Below, in pieces: positions 10,861-22,424 of a stretch of DNA of 64,000 bases. Positions within the stretch are counted from its first letter, which is position 1; each line of letters begins with the position of its first letter. Below the pieces are notes generated by a model. That model was given only the letters and a program-made list of their open reading frames with translations, was not told where the DNA came from and did not search any database. The translations under genes were made by a program, and so were the position numbers. Location: assembly GCA_039621445.1 (NCBI GenBank), contig CP154956.1, positions 75,244,192 to 75,308,191 of the forward strand, read 5' to 3'. Source of the stretch: Euglena gracilis. Lineage: Eukaryota > Euglenida > Euglenophyceae > Euglenales.

Positions 10861-13095
10861 TTCGGGCCTCACCAGAGGAGCGGGTCATAGCTAAGAACAT
10901 GAACGCAGAAGGGGGTAACGCTGTCAATGTGTGCAACAGCGGAGCTGTCTTCCCATGTGATGGCCCAGGGTCTCAACTGCAAAGGGACATTTGACATGGC
11001 CCAAAACAATGAATTGGCCCGTTCCAATAACCTCATGAATTCTTTCGGTTTGGCATTACATTATTTTCAATGGACGCCCCAAAACTTGACGCCCCTGACA
11101 CCCCCCAAAACCCCCCAAGGGATGTCATTTATGGGTTATGGGGGTCCAAATTTTAAATCTATTGTACTGCCAACCGGCGGGTGAGAATTTTTTTCCCGAT
11201 AATGGAGGGGGTAGTGTCATTTGTGGTCGTGTCATACGTATCCCCCCCCCCCACACACGAATAGGCTTAGGTTTGAGATTTTATTCCCAATAGTTGAAAC
11301 TTTCCGCTCGTCATTGCTGTATTTGTCCCAGAGGGTACACAGCGAACCCAAAGAGTCATCCAACTAGGCTTAATAGGCACCTCGCCTGGGTCTCCCCATG
11401 CGTGGCTCTTTGGGGTAGCTGGCAGCTGTGGGTGCAAAAATTTTCATGCATTTTTAAACCAAACCAAACCAAACCAAACGGGGGGGGGGTTATCAGAAGG
11501 AATGGGGTTGGGGTGTAACATGAATTTTTTTTTCATATGCAACATGCACTTATTCACAAATATAACCCAGAGAAAAAAAAACGCGATACCGAAAGAACAC
11601 ATGAGGTTATTGGAAAGAACAAGGTTGGGGTTAAGATTTCATCCCCAATAATTGAAATTGGGTTGGGATGTAACACGAGACTTTTGCATTTTGGCATCTC
11701 TTCAAGCAGAAACCTTCGGTTTCTTTGGGGGATCATTTTGATCAAAAAGGGTGGAGGCTGATCAAAAAGGTGCGCTGAAATGCGGATTTCTGGGGGTCGG
11801 GCTGACCCCCCAGAGGTCAGCAGCATCCCACCCCCAGAGGTCGGGTCAACCTGTGGTTGGGCCGACAGGCCAGCCCGACCCCCAGGATGGTCACCCCCAA
11901 AATTGATGTGTCCCAACCCTTGTGGCCAAAATGGAGATGAGACTTGGCCGCAAAAGGTGGCAAATTTTTCAATTTTCTCGAGGGCAAAAAGCACGTTTGA
12001 AGTTGAAGGAGTGCGTACGTTTAAAATATTCACCTTCGGGCCATCTATAACCAAAAAAGGTTGGAATTTTGGGGGAGGTCTAGTCTGGGGAGGGAATCTC
12101 CCTGTGAGGCCATGTGAGGCAATCTCTTACCTGACAAGGCAGCAAATATAGAGCGGCAAATACACTTTTTTTTATCACATATTTGTGATCAGAAGCCGGA
12201 AAAAAATGTACGGAATTCTTTCAACTCGGTAAATGTGCTATTTTCTTTGCCGCTTCTTGACCACTCCCCCCCCCCCCAGGAGGAAGCTTCCTCCCAGGAA
12301 ACTGTGCCTGCTGACCTGTCCTTATAGGAACCTGTTACCTACCCTTGTACCCGCTGACCTGTCACTCTTCGGACGACGACCATTGGCCAATATGAGGTTT
12401 GAACAGGGTCGAAAACAAAAAGGTTGAACAATAAATGGTTTGAGGGGAACCCAACCTAATCCATAGCAAGATCTTGTTTTGAACCAGGCAATAAAATCTA
12501 TTTTTTTGTTTTAACAGATGAAAATCTGCACATTTGCTGCTTCACAGGTTCAGGGTCTGTAATCTTGGTGTCATTTCTTCCCTGTCATTTCTTCATTTCT
12601 TCATTTCTTCCCTTCCGATTCAGGTCCCCAGCCGTTCCTTAATTTATGACCGTCGGAAAGTTGCAGTTGAGATCTTTATTTGAAATTTATTGGTACCGGG
12701 GGGGGGGGATCTGACCAGGAACAATTGCCGACGGGAAAAATTCTGCCGGGAAAAATATTGAACGAATCCTTAAAATGCCAGGAAAAATCCTGAACGCTCG
12801 CTTAAACCAGGTGGGAAAAAATATTGGACAGCTGAAAGCTTTTGCGCCGACCAGCAGCTGAATGAGAAAGCATGGCTGCACCTGGTTTGGTTTAGCGAAA
12901 AAACTGGTTTAGAAAGCGTACATTCTGCTGTGGTGGTAAGACCGCCGCGTTGACAGACACGAAGCGGTTTCTGGTACACAACTTATGCACAGGGTCTCTT
13001 TGGGGTGGAGGAAGAAGTATTCCTGTTGCAAATCGGCGCGCAGCGCCGAAGATTTTTTTGGGGGAAGTCATTCACTGGAGGAAATTGGACTTTTC

Positions 13096-13503
13096 TTACC
13101 CCCCCCCCCCCTTGTCTAAGCACCGGAAAAGATGGGTAAGAACCGGGGGGGGGGGGGTGCTTATTTTGCCAAAATATGGGTAAGAACCAGGGGGGTGGTG
13201 CTTAGACAAGGGGGATAAATTTGACTGCAAAAAAAAATCCGGCGCTTCGGGCCGAAAAGGAAAAATTCCCCTTATTTTGGAGGTCCACTGTTGAATTTAC
13301 ACACATTTGGATGCAGAAATCAACAATACCTCACCAAACAAGGTCTCAGAAGTTGCAGAAATTTCGAATTTTTTGAGAAATTTCCCTTAAAATGCACACA
13401 AAATAAACCTCCCCGTGACGATGACCTTTAAAAAGCTGGGTCAGAACCGGGGGGGGTGGTGCTTAGACAAGGGTGGTGCTTAGACAAGGGGGGGGGGAGG
13501 TAA
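13096..13503. repeat. Poly-C-ended TIR element, family D copy 1
   Basis: It begins TTACC + C-run + TTGTCTAAGCACC and ends with the inverse GGTGCTTAGACAAG + G-run + GGTAA. The interior is nearly identical to 13629-14028. Confidence 0.8.
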
Positions 13504-13628
13504 ATCTGCCGGGAAAAATCTTGGACGGATCCTTAAAAAGGCGGGAAAAATCCTGGACAAAATTTCGTCCAGAATTTTTCCCACAACATTTTTTCCCGTA
13601 CAAGTTTTTCCCCCCTCTGGTATTTGTG

Positions 13629-14028
13629 TTACCTCCCCCCCCCTGTCTAAGCACCAGAAAAGATGGGTAAGAACCGGGGGGGTGGTGCTTATTTTGCCAA
13701 AATATGGGTAAGAACCAGGGGGGTGGTGCTTAGACAAGGGGGAAAAATTTGAATGCAAAAAAAATCCGGCGCTTCGCGCCGAAAAGGAAAAATTCCCCTT
13801 AATTTGAAGGTCCACTGTTGAACTTACACACATTTGGATGCAGAAATCAACAATACCTCACCAAATCAGGTCTCAGAAGTTGCAGAAATTTCGAAATTTT
13901 TGAGAAATTTCCCTTAAAATGCACACAAAATAAACCTCTCTGTGACGATGACCTTTAAAAAGATGGGTAAGAACCGGGGGGGTGGTGCTTAGACAAGGGT
14001 GGTGCTTAGACAAGGGGGGGGGAGGTAA
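13629..14028. repeat. Poly-C-ended TIR element, family D copy 2
   Basis: It has the same TTACC-C-run-TGTCTAAGCACC termini and the same interior (CCGGCGCTTCGCGCCG hairpin, TTGCAGAAATTTCGAA) as copy 1, which lies about 530 bp upstream in the same orientation. Confidence 0.8.
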
Positions 14029-14852
14029 AAGGGGCAATGAAAAGAGAGAGGAGAGAAACTTTTTTTGAATTGATTAATCTTGGATTGCTTTCCAGGAAAA
14101 CTGCAAAGAGGATACCTGTCTCCCCCCCCCCCCCCCCCGCGAAATTGTCCTCTTCCCTCTGTTTGTTTTTTGAGAATTTGCTAAAAAAAAGCACATTTGC
14201 CGAGTTGAAATTCGTTGAAAATATTTGTTTATATTTTCATCAGGCTTCTGAATGTCAAAGCCCTGGCTTCAAAATTGCGAAAACCATACATTTTCAGGTT
14301 GTGTCGGCCGGGGAGGGGGGGGTAAAAAAATGTTAAAATGTCAATTCTTTTCATCTAACCCACCCCCGATTGTCCTCTGGTTCCGTTCTTGCTGGCCTGT
14401 CCACAGGGACTCACCCACCTCTGTACTCGCTGATTTTGTGACTCTTTCCCCGGGGAAAGGATGTTAATTCGCCTCGCACGTTCCAAGAATTGAAAAATAA
14501 AAAATATTGAAAATGCAAGACTTATTGGTGGCCAAAAAAAGATCGATATTTCTTGCCGAAAACAGGTCGACATTGGGCGTAGATTGATTTCTGATACCTT
14601 CAGACCATTGTCAATCCACATCTCAGGGCGTCTTCTGGGAAAAAAAATCCTTGAGTGCACGGGTGTGCCATTCGTCGTCACTGGTGCAACCACAGAATGA
14701 GGTGGTTGTCAGGAGGCAAAAGGATGAAATAATGCCACAGAACTTCCCTGGATTCCCAAGCCGATATGCCAACGATTGCCTCGCCAGAGGTATGGCTCCC
14801 AGCACATGGCAGTTGCAAGTGGGGAGCGGACCAAGGCAGCCGGGACCAGAGC

Positions 14853-15071
14853 ACAGATTGACTTAGTGACCCCCCTCTAGGGGGCGATTTCCCCCAGCCC
14901 AAACCCACCCACCCACTTGTTCGAAAACCCACCCAAAATCCAAAATAGGCGGAAAACCCCGCAAATTCTTCCAGCCTTTGGCCTTTGGCTGGTCCAAAAT
15001 CTGACCCACGATGCACCTCTGCCGGGGGGGGTACTCTCGAAAGGGGTCACCCAGGTGTTAAGTGAATCTAT
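14853..15071. mobile_element. Short TIR element, family B copy 2, with 10-bp target duplication
   Basis: The perfect direct repeat GGACCAGAGC flanks it (14843-14852 and 15072-15081). The termini ACAGATTGACTTAGTGACC and the inverted CATAGATTCACTTAACACC pair. It is homologous to 1822-2106. A 9-10 bp duplication is typical of Mutator-like transposition. Confidence 0.85.
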
Positions 15072-16117
15072 GGACCAGAGCGAACACGGCACACATGATG
15101 GGGACGGGAGGACCCACAGCAACTGCAGGGCACGCCCAAGTGGAGGCAGGAAGGGTCAGCCGGCTGGCATCCTGTCAGCACAATTATGCTCCCATGAAAC
15201 CTCCACAACGCCAACCGATCGCCCCGGACAGTGGCGACCCGACCGACTCACCAAAAGCAAACATGGCGGATCGGTCACGCGGGACCACTGCAGAGTATAT
15301 CTTCAAACACGTGTGCGCAAACAGGCAAACAGAAACGTGGCTCACCACACTTGCATGATTTGAAAACGCTGAAGAACGTGCCGTCCGTTGTGGCGACGGA
15401 ATGCCAAACGCCAGGGGGTGTGGTTCTCAAGCTGTTGAATGGTGTTGCATGGGACAATTTGGAGGCACATCCGACAACGCCGGAGACGGGGGATGGTCGA
15501 GTGAGTTGAGGCCGGCGGTGTGCCTCAAAATATATGCTCCCCGGGAAGGTAAACCTCCCAGCCCCAAAAAAAACCCCTCCAATAATACCCTCCCCCTTCG
15601 GGATCCGACCGAGTTAATACCCCCCCCCCAATTTTTGAGCCGACAACCTGGATTTTTCCTTAAAATGTGGGTAAAAATCATAATTTCTGACGATAATTAC
15701 AAATGAAATTGAGTGTACTGGATCATCTGGCCCGCAAAAATGTTAATTTTCATGAGAAAGTACAACAAATAACCACCAAGGGGGTTTTTCCAAAAACTTT
15801 TGAAAATTTTGAGGAGCTATTACCCCAAAACCAATACCCCAAAATAACACCCACCCTTAGCCGGGACATCAGGCAAAAAATAATACTGCGTTGGATTATT
15901 TGGGAAGGGTTTACCTTTGAAAAGATGGATGAGAACCAGAGGGTGGTGCTTGGACCAGGGGGGGTATAATTCCCCTTCTTGCTTGTCCACTGACCTGCAG
16001 TCAATTAGGGATTAGGCATGTGTTCAATTAGGGAGTGAAACAAAAACAAATTCACAAAACCTGTGGCCGATATCCAGCAGGGGGGGTCGCCCAATCCTCC
16101 CGTCTGACACAGGGGTT

Positions 16118-16243
<126 letters not shown>

Positions 16244-17051
16244 GTTGTATACCACAGAGCAGGTTCAGGAGGCCAATATATATGTATATATGCATATATA
16301 ATCAATACATGTATATATATATATATATATATTATGCACGTGTGTGTGTGGGGGGGGTTGTGTACCACAGAGCAGGGCCAGGCCAGGAGGCCAAGTTTCT
16401 GGGGGGGTGCACAACATGGGTGCAATTCCTTGTGGAAATTGGACCCATGTGGCCCTGGCCACCCTCATCCCTAGCAGCACTTCAGGTTCCAAATATGAGA
16501 CAGCCAAAAGGCAGTGCCCACCGCTCGAGAGGGTAGGGTGGACCCAACAAAGGGAGGTCAGCGCCAGAGGGAAACAGAAAACTGATTGGGAGGTTGGGGG
16601 AAGGGGAGGGTTGACCATGCACCTACCACAGGATTTTGCCGGCAAAAAAATACCAACTGCAATAAAAGCAAAATCGGTGCCTCTGGAAAGACAGAAAAGG
16701 TGGGTGAGGGTTCAACCCCCCAACCCCCCACGCACTGATAGGGGTTCCAAATTCCTGCACAATCCTGCCTGGGAACTGAAAAGCCAGCACCATCAGGCTG
16801 TATTTTTCTAAAAACCTCAGCAGGTGCCCTACAGCGGAACCCTCCCGGTGCGGGGGGGGGATATGCGCCAAATCGGCCGCGCCTGAATTATCTGCCAAAA
16901 GTTGCGATATTGCCTCAAAGTATGCAAAAAAATGTTGACGTGCAAAATAAAATATGCGACATAAACACAACGTACCCCCTCCCCCATGCCCCCTCAACTC
17001 CCCGGTGGACTGGGCGGGGGCCACACCAGGGGGGGGGGGGCGTCGGGGGGC

Positions 17052-17679
17052 CTACCGGGCGCGCCGGACAGGCGGCAGCGCCAGCTTGGGGGGCAGCTGA
17101 GGGGCCGGCGGCGACCCGTCCGCCTTCGCCGCCAGCGGCGGCTGCCGGATGGCCTTGGCCCAGCGGTCAAACAGGACATAGAGGAAATGCTCAGGGCCGG
17201 GCGGCGGCTCAGCAACCCCCCCCCCCGGAGCTTTACACCGCCACGTCTCGACTCACACCACCTGACGACTCACATAACGCATTACTTGCAATGTCCTACT
17301 GACACCAACAACAACTGGACAACCCGGGTCGAACCAAACATGGAGGGGGAGAGGAGGCGTTCTGTGGTCCAAACAGCCAGCCCCAAAAGGAACAAACGGC
17401 ATTGCCGTATGCCAGACACACAGGAGGGAGGGGGCTCAGGATCAAAACACCCAGGTTTTTGCGTATGGACCCAGGGGTCCACTGGCTGGGATTTCCACTT
17501 ACTACAGCTGAAAATCCAGCAGGTAGTCTCCCCCCTCAGGGGGGTCCAAAATTTTCCTGTCAAGCCTGACCCACCGCACCCACCCACCCAGACCGACCCA
17601 CCTTGCAACCCACACAGCACAACGCAATGCAACGCAGCACAACACAACACACTGACACAAAAAAACCCAAACACGCACG

Positions 17680-17774
<95 letters not shown>

Positions 17775-19891
17775 AGCGGGTGCCCGCCCCCAGCTCTCGA
17801 GGGCAGCGGCAGGGGGCTGGAGGCGGTCCTGCAGTGCCAGCAGGATGGCGCGGAGGAACACCTCGAAGTCCTCGGGCCGCCGGCAACCCTTCCGCGACCC
17901 CGGAAAAAAGGAGAGCAAGCATCCTGCAGCATCGCATACGTGTGTCCAAGCCAGGGTCAGGGTCGAACCCGCGGAGGGTGGGGGGAACCGAATGGCACAC
18001 AGGCGCCGGCCACACTGGGAGGCTGCATGCATGGCGGAGCAGTGACCGAAACGGGCCGATATGGGCTGCCTGGACATCAGGGCATGCTTGGTACCAAAGG
18101 CATCTCACAAATGTGCTCACTCACATATGGACGTACGTTTCGATCCTGAGGTTTGCTCATCCCCAATCCAGTGACCGTTTTCAGGTTTTCAACGCTTTGG
18201 ATTGTCGACTTCAGCTGTCCAAAGCCGAAGAGCCACCCGAGTATTAATGGGACGCAGACTGCTGAGCCATGCCTGCAACCGCTCCCCCCTGCAGGGCGAA
18301 AGGAGCTCCGGGCGGTCTGCAGGTCAATATGACGGTGGAACTTCACGAGCTTCTCCATGTTGCGGACGTCGAGGCACCACACAATCTGGTGCAGCATGCG
18401 CGTCCCCGCCTGGCCCGGACCCCGCCACCAACAGTGCGTGCGATTCGTCGATGGTCACACCGTGGGTGGCAAGTCGAATGAACCCTCCCTCCTGGGGCCT
18501 GACCCAACTCATTTTGAAAGCGCAAGTAACTCCAAAAGCACAAATGTATGCAGGGGGGAAGGCATGATGGTGCCAGATTTCCGGTGCAGAGTGCCCTGCA
18601 AGGCCATTCTGGCAAAGGCCAGGGCATCACGAAGCTCAGGCGCTGCGTGTCCACACCGGCGAAGATTGACTCAGTCAGGGCCTCGCTGCTTGCTTCGCGG
18701 TCGCGACACTCCTCCAGCAGAATCCAATCAAAAACCTAAGCAATTGAAATGTGTTTGGAGGTCCTAGATGACGGGAAGACAGAATGGAAATGTCATTGCT
18801 GAGAAAATGTCTCCAGCAGGCAAAGAGGGGGACAGTTCAACGAGACATCGCAGGTGTCCAGTGAGGTTTTGAATTAACTTCACCCACCCATCCAACTGTT
18901 TGAATGGTTCAAGGTTTCCCCTCCTTTTCCAAACTCTGTTAAAAAAAATACAAATCCACGACCACACCTTGCAGTTTGATCACACGGACTGAGCGAACAC
19001 AAATATCGTTCCACAATTGTTGTATCTTCTGACACAATGCATTTTATATGGATATCAACTCCCTGACGGATGGGCAAGAGGGCCAAAAAAAAAACACACC
19101 AGGCGGCCAAATGCACCATCCTGGAATCAAAGAGCTGGGTTGGAGCGAAGCCTTGGGTTGAATGCGCTCGCCCCCCAGGGCAAAGATGTTCTCCAGGATG
19201 GCCAGGCCGAACGCCGCCTGCCCCCCGTCCATCCGTCGGATCTCTGGCAGGCCCCTTCCAGCAAAAGAAAAGTGGAACAGTCTGCGCACCAAAGTGATCC
19301 ACCTCGGTTCCACCCCCTCCCACGGCCAATTGACAGAATATGGTCAGAGTTTTCAAGGTGGATAATCACCGGGGCTGGGTGTCGCTAAACTGCCCCCAGG
19401 GATCGAAGAAAAAAAGGGGGAGGAGGATTCGACCCCCTCCAGTCCAGGAGGGAGGTGTCACCCCCCCCCAATGTATGTATGCATAAAAATACACACACAC
19501 ACACACACACGCACACACACACACACAAAATTTTTGCCCCCTGCCGAAATCGGCCAAAAGCCACTTTAGGCCAGAAATTTCTGGCACTTTGCGCTAGAAG
19601 GAAAAAAGGGAAAGCAGCAGGATCCTACTTGCCCCCCCCCCGAGGCCAAGAAGAATCTCCAGGGGGTCCGCGAAATTTTTTGGGTTATGGATGGAATAGG
19701 GGGTTAGGGTTAGGAGTCGACCTAACTTTAGGCCTAATTTATGGACAGGTGTTAGGTGTACAAGTTAGGCCTAAAGTTAGGCCAAACTCCTTTGGACCCC
19801 CCCCCCCGAGAGATTCTACTTGCCCCCCCCCCCCCGCAGGGGGCAAGTAGAATCCTGCTGCCACACACACACACACACACACGCACGCACA

Positions 19892-19942
<51 letters not shown>

Positions 19943-19943
19943 T

Positions 19944-19978
<35 letters not shown>

Positions 19979-22424
19979 TCGCACGCACCCCCCCCCACAC
20001 ACACATGTACACGTGCCTAAATTTTTTGCCCCCTGCCGAAATCGGCCAAAACGCCACTTTAGGCCAGAAATTTCTGGCACTTTGCACTGGAAGGAAAATT
20101 TTTGGCTTTTGGGGGGGGGTTGGGTATCCCCCTGGGGTGGGTCCTGAGGGGGGGTCCAGACCCCCCCACCCCATACACCCTCCCACGTGGAACTGTGACA
20201 AGCCCTACCCCCTATAGGCTGGATCTGGCCCAAGGGTTGGGACTGGACAAGGCTGGGGGTCAAAACAGGTACCAAAAAACCGAAACTGCAAAAATACCCC
20301 CAAACAACTGCCAAATATGCAAAAAACCAATTTTTGACCCAAATTCTCACCTGGGGGAGTTTCGGAACCTTAGGAGTGGTGGGTGAGGTCCAGACATTAT
20401 TTTTTTTTCTAAGACACCTTAAAAAATATCAAAAAAACTTTTAAACCCTTATTCTTTTTTGGCGAAAATACCTTAAACCTTGAAAAACCTAAAATAACCT
20501 TAAAAATTAGTCTTGATTTTTTTTTTGAATTTCGAGCACAAAATCACAAAATCTCGGCAAAAACAAATCAACTCCGGCAAAACAATGATTTCTGGCATCG
20601 CTGCAACATTGCCAATCAATCCACCCAAATTTAACAAAAAAAATTAGTTTCTGAACTTTTGGATTTTCAGCCTGGACCGAAGTTGGTTCGATGCCCTGGA
20701 TGGCGCTTTGACCGTCCTTGGAAAATAGACGCCTTGAAAATTTTTAAATTTTTCAAAATGTCTTTAAAGATTTTTTTTTTTAAAAACGACTTTTAAACCT
20801 CAATCTTTTTTCTTAAAAATATCGCCAGGTGGGGTCCCCCCCATTCATGGGTTTCTCCTCAACAACTTGGGGGTTGCCTTGTGGGGTTGATAATGGGGGG
20901 AGGGGTTTGAAGCTAGAAAAGGCTGCTGGCTGGCTGAGGGGTGGGGTTCCCTTTGGCTTAAGCGACGCCCTGATAGCCAGACAACATTTTCAGCAAAACA
21001 CCCAAACAACTCCTACCACAAATTTTCAATCGTAGTTTCTGGCTGGCACCGCCTTTGGTAAACTCCCGGAAGGACAAAAGGGGCGAGCAAATGCGGCAAA
21101 CCTTCATTCCTTCTCCCAAACATCGTCCAGGACACAGCACCGATGTTGCTGGAAGGGAATCCGTTGCACGCAAAGCGAGTTCAATGTCGTGTTTTCGAGC
21201 GGTCAGCCCCCAACTCGCTTCCGTCCGTTGCGAGCTCTCCCCCCAATTCAGTTTGCGCCAAACAAACCGGAGCACAACACTTCTGGTCATCCGCTGTCGG
21301 CCCCCTGTGGTCCGGAGCCCGGCCCCGTCCCACGTGGTGTGGAGGAGGGCGAGGTCCACGATGGGGTCGCCTTCCTGCTGGACGTCGGCGCCGGGCCACC
21401 CTGGTCGGGGCGGGGGGACCCAACCGAAGCGGCGGGGTCGAAAGAGCTTGGCCAAGGCCCCCGGGCTGGACTCAGGACCGTCCTCGCTGGGTGTCGGCCT
21501 CAAAAAAATAAACCGGGACCCCAGGGCAACCAACCGGCACAACCTGCGGTGGGGGTATGAAAACTAGGGGAAATGAGGATTCCAGAAATGATGCTTTTTG
21601 TTGACAAAAAGGTTCAGAAATGACGGATCATTTGGCCTCAAAGAAAGCACGGATCCAAAATGCGGAATGTTTGCCCGACAGAAAGAGTTTCCTGGTGGAA
21701 AGCGAACAATCGACAGGGAGAAAACCACAAATAAATGTGGATGTTGCTGAACTTGAAAGAAAACAAACACGGAAAAATGGATTTGTGCCCCCCCCCCCAT
21801 GGAATACAGAAAGGGCAGACCCGAGGGGCATCCCAAGCAGTGAGTGACTCAAGGGAGGTCGGGGCAAACCTATAGTTCTGTGCAATCCCTGACACGGAGA
21901 GGACGGCCCGCCCGGCCCACGACCGAGCGCTCACTGGCGTGCGGGGGAAGGACATGTTGGCGTTGCGCTCCGACAGCACCCGCCCCCGGGGCTGTGCGGG
22001 ATGGCCTGATGGGGGGGGGGGGGTGGCTGGACCCCCCCCCCTGAGTAGACCGTGAAAACCGGCGGATTATCACCATGACCCCGGCCCGGTTCCCAGAAAA
22101 ATTTTTTTTTCAGTCTCAAGCGACTGGATTTCAAGTTCCCGAATCACCCCGTTTGACCCCCAACTCCCCGCCAGGCCCGAGTTATTCACCCGCAAAGGGG
22201 TCCAAACTGGGTTTGATTGGCTGCCGCCCCCCCCCCCCTACCACACCAGGATGGGGGGGTCGACCCCCCCACTTCCCACCCATGCGGTGTCGGGGATGGC
22301 CGGACAGCCCCACCCACACCGGCTCGCCGCGCCCCAGCATGGCGTCCAGCCGCTGCAGCTCCACCATGAAGGCGCAGACGTCCAGGCGCTCCCGCAGCTC
22401 CCCGGCAGAGGCCCTCGGCCCCAT
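17052..22424 (-). CDS. Unidentified eight-exon gene
   Basis: I do not recognise this protein. Exons: 22313-22424 (provisional start), 21919-21984, 21300-21385, about 19153-19253, 18645-18735, 18317-18402, 17792-17873 and 17052-17194, ending in a TAG stop. All are GC-rich at codon third positions and join in frame when introns are removed by the end-stem rule. Readable stretches include ELRERLDVCAFMVELQRL, NANMSFPRTP, QQEGDPIVDLALLHTTWD, GGQAAFGLAILENIFALGGE, DWILLEECRDREASSEAL, LHQIVWCLDVRNMEKLVKFH, EDFEVFLRAILLALQDRLQ and EHFLYVLFDRWAKAIRQ. It looks like a helical soluble protein with no signal peptide or membrane segment. The start is weak: the frame stays open upstream of the ATG, so a further 5' exon is possible. 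The end of exon 4 is not fixed. Confidence 0.7.
17673..17772. repeat. (CA)n microsatellite inside an intron
   Basis: (CA)n preceded by two GCACGCAC units. It lies between the last two exons of the unidentified gene, 20 nt from an exon edge. Confidence 0.95.
19491..19527. repeat. (CA)n microsatellite
   Basis: Short (CA)n with one GC interruption. The sequence following it (TTTTTGCCCCCTGCCGAAATC) is repeated after the 19863 tract. Confidence 0.9.
19613..19862. repeat. Foldback element, family A copy 2
   Basis: Arms run from AGCAGCAGGATCCTACTTG to CAAGTAGAATCCTGCTG. It has the same TTAGGGTTAGGAGT and CTAACTTTAGG core as the copy at 418-716, and poly-C blocks next to both tips. The right tip abuts a (CA)n tract. 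Confidence 0.85.
19863..20005. repeat. (CA)n/(GCAC)n compound microsatellite
   Basis: CA units give way to about 25 GCAC units with two GCTC variants. The tract directly abuts the tip of an A-family foldback. Confidence 0.95.
21301..21918 (-). other. Unidentified gene: exon 3 plus intron 2, as mapped by the stem rule
   Basis: Intron 2 is 21386-21918. GCCGGGC (+3) faces GCCCGGC (ending at -5), and its removal gives SARS-Y-VQQEGDP in frame. Stem quality is moderate because the region is GC-rich. Confidence 0.5.
22045..22235 (-). repeat. Family H repeat, inverted partial copy
   Basis: The complement reads GTTTGGACCCCTTTGCGG, CTGGCGGGGAGTTGGGGGTC, AGTCGCTTGAGACTG and CATGGTGATAATCCGC. This order matches the copies at 39040-39895 and 43190-43880. 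It sits in intron 1 of the unidentified gene. Confidence 0.75.

Larger units (their letters stand above)
19254..21299 (-). other. Unidentified gene intron 3, nonconventional CAG/CTG
   Basis: CAGC begins at +4 and GCTG ends at -6, giving LRTTGG|GLPEIRRM with phase 0 on both sides. It contains the A-family foldback at 19613-19862, (CA)n/(GCAC)n tracts, and a long A/T-rich stretch at 20400-20800 in which I see nothing. Confidence 0.7.

Noticed and set aside
16986-18149. A 387-codon plus-strand open frame
   Set aside because: It crosses a (CA)n tract and is antisense to two exons of the unidentified gene.
18290-18480. Minus-strand frame reading LATHGVTIDESHALLVAG, suggestive of an ATPase DEAH-like motif
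   Set aside because: It lies mostly in the intron upstream of exon 6. The verified exon frame (LHQIVWCLDV) differs, and no Walker A motif is nearby.
20958-21542. A 194-codon continuous minus-strand frame
   Set aside because: Only 21300-21385 is kept as exon, because the stem rule gives in-frame joints to its neighbours. The rest has no protein-like character.
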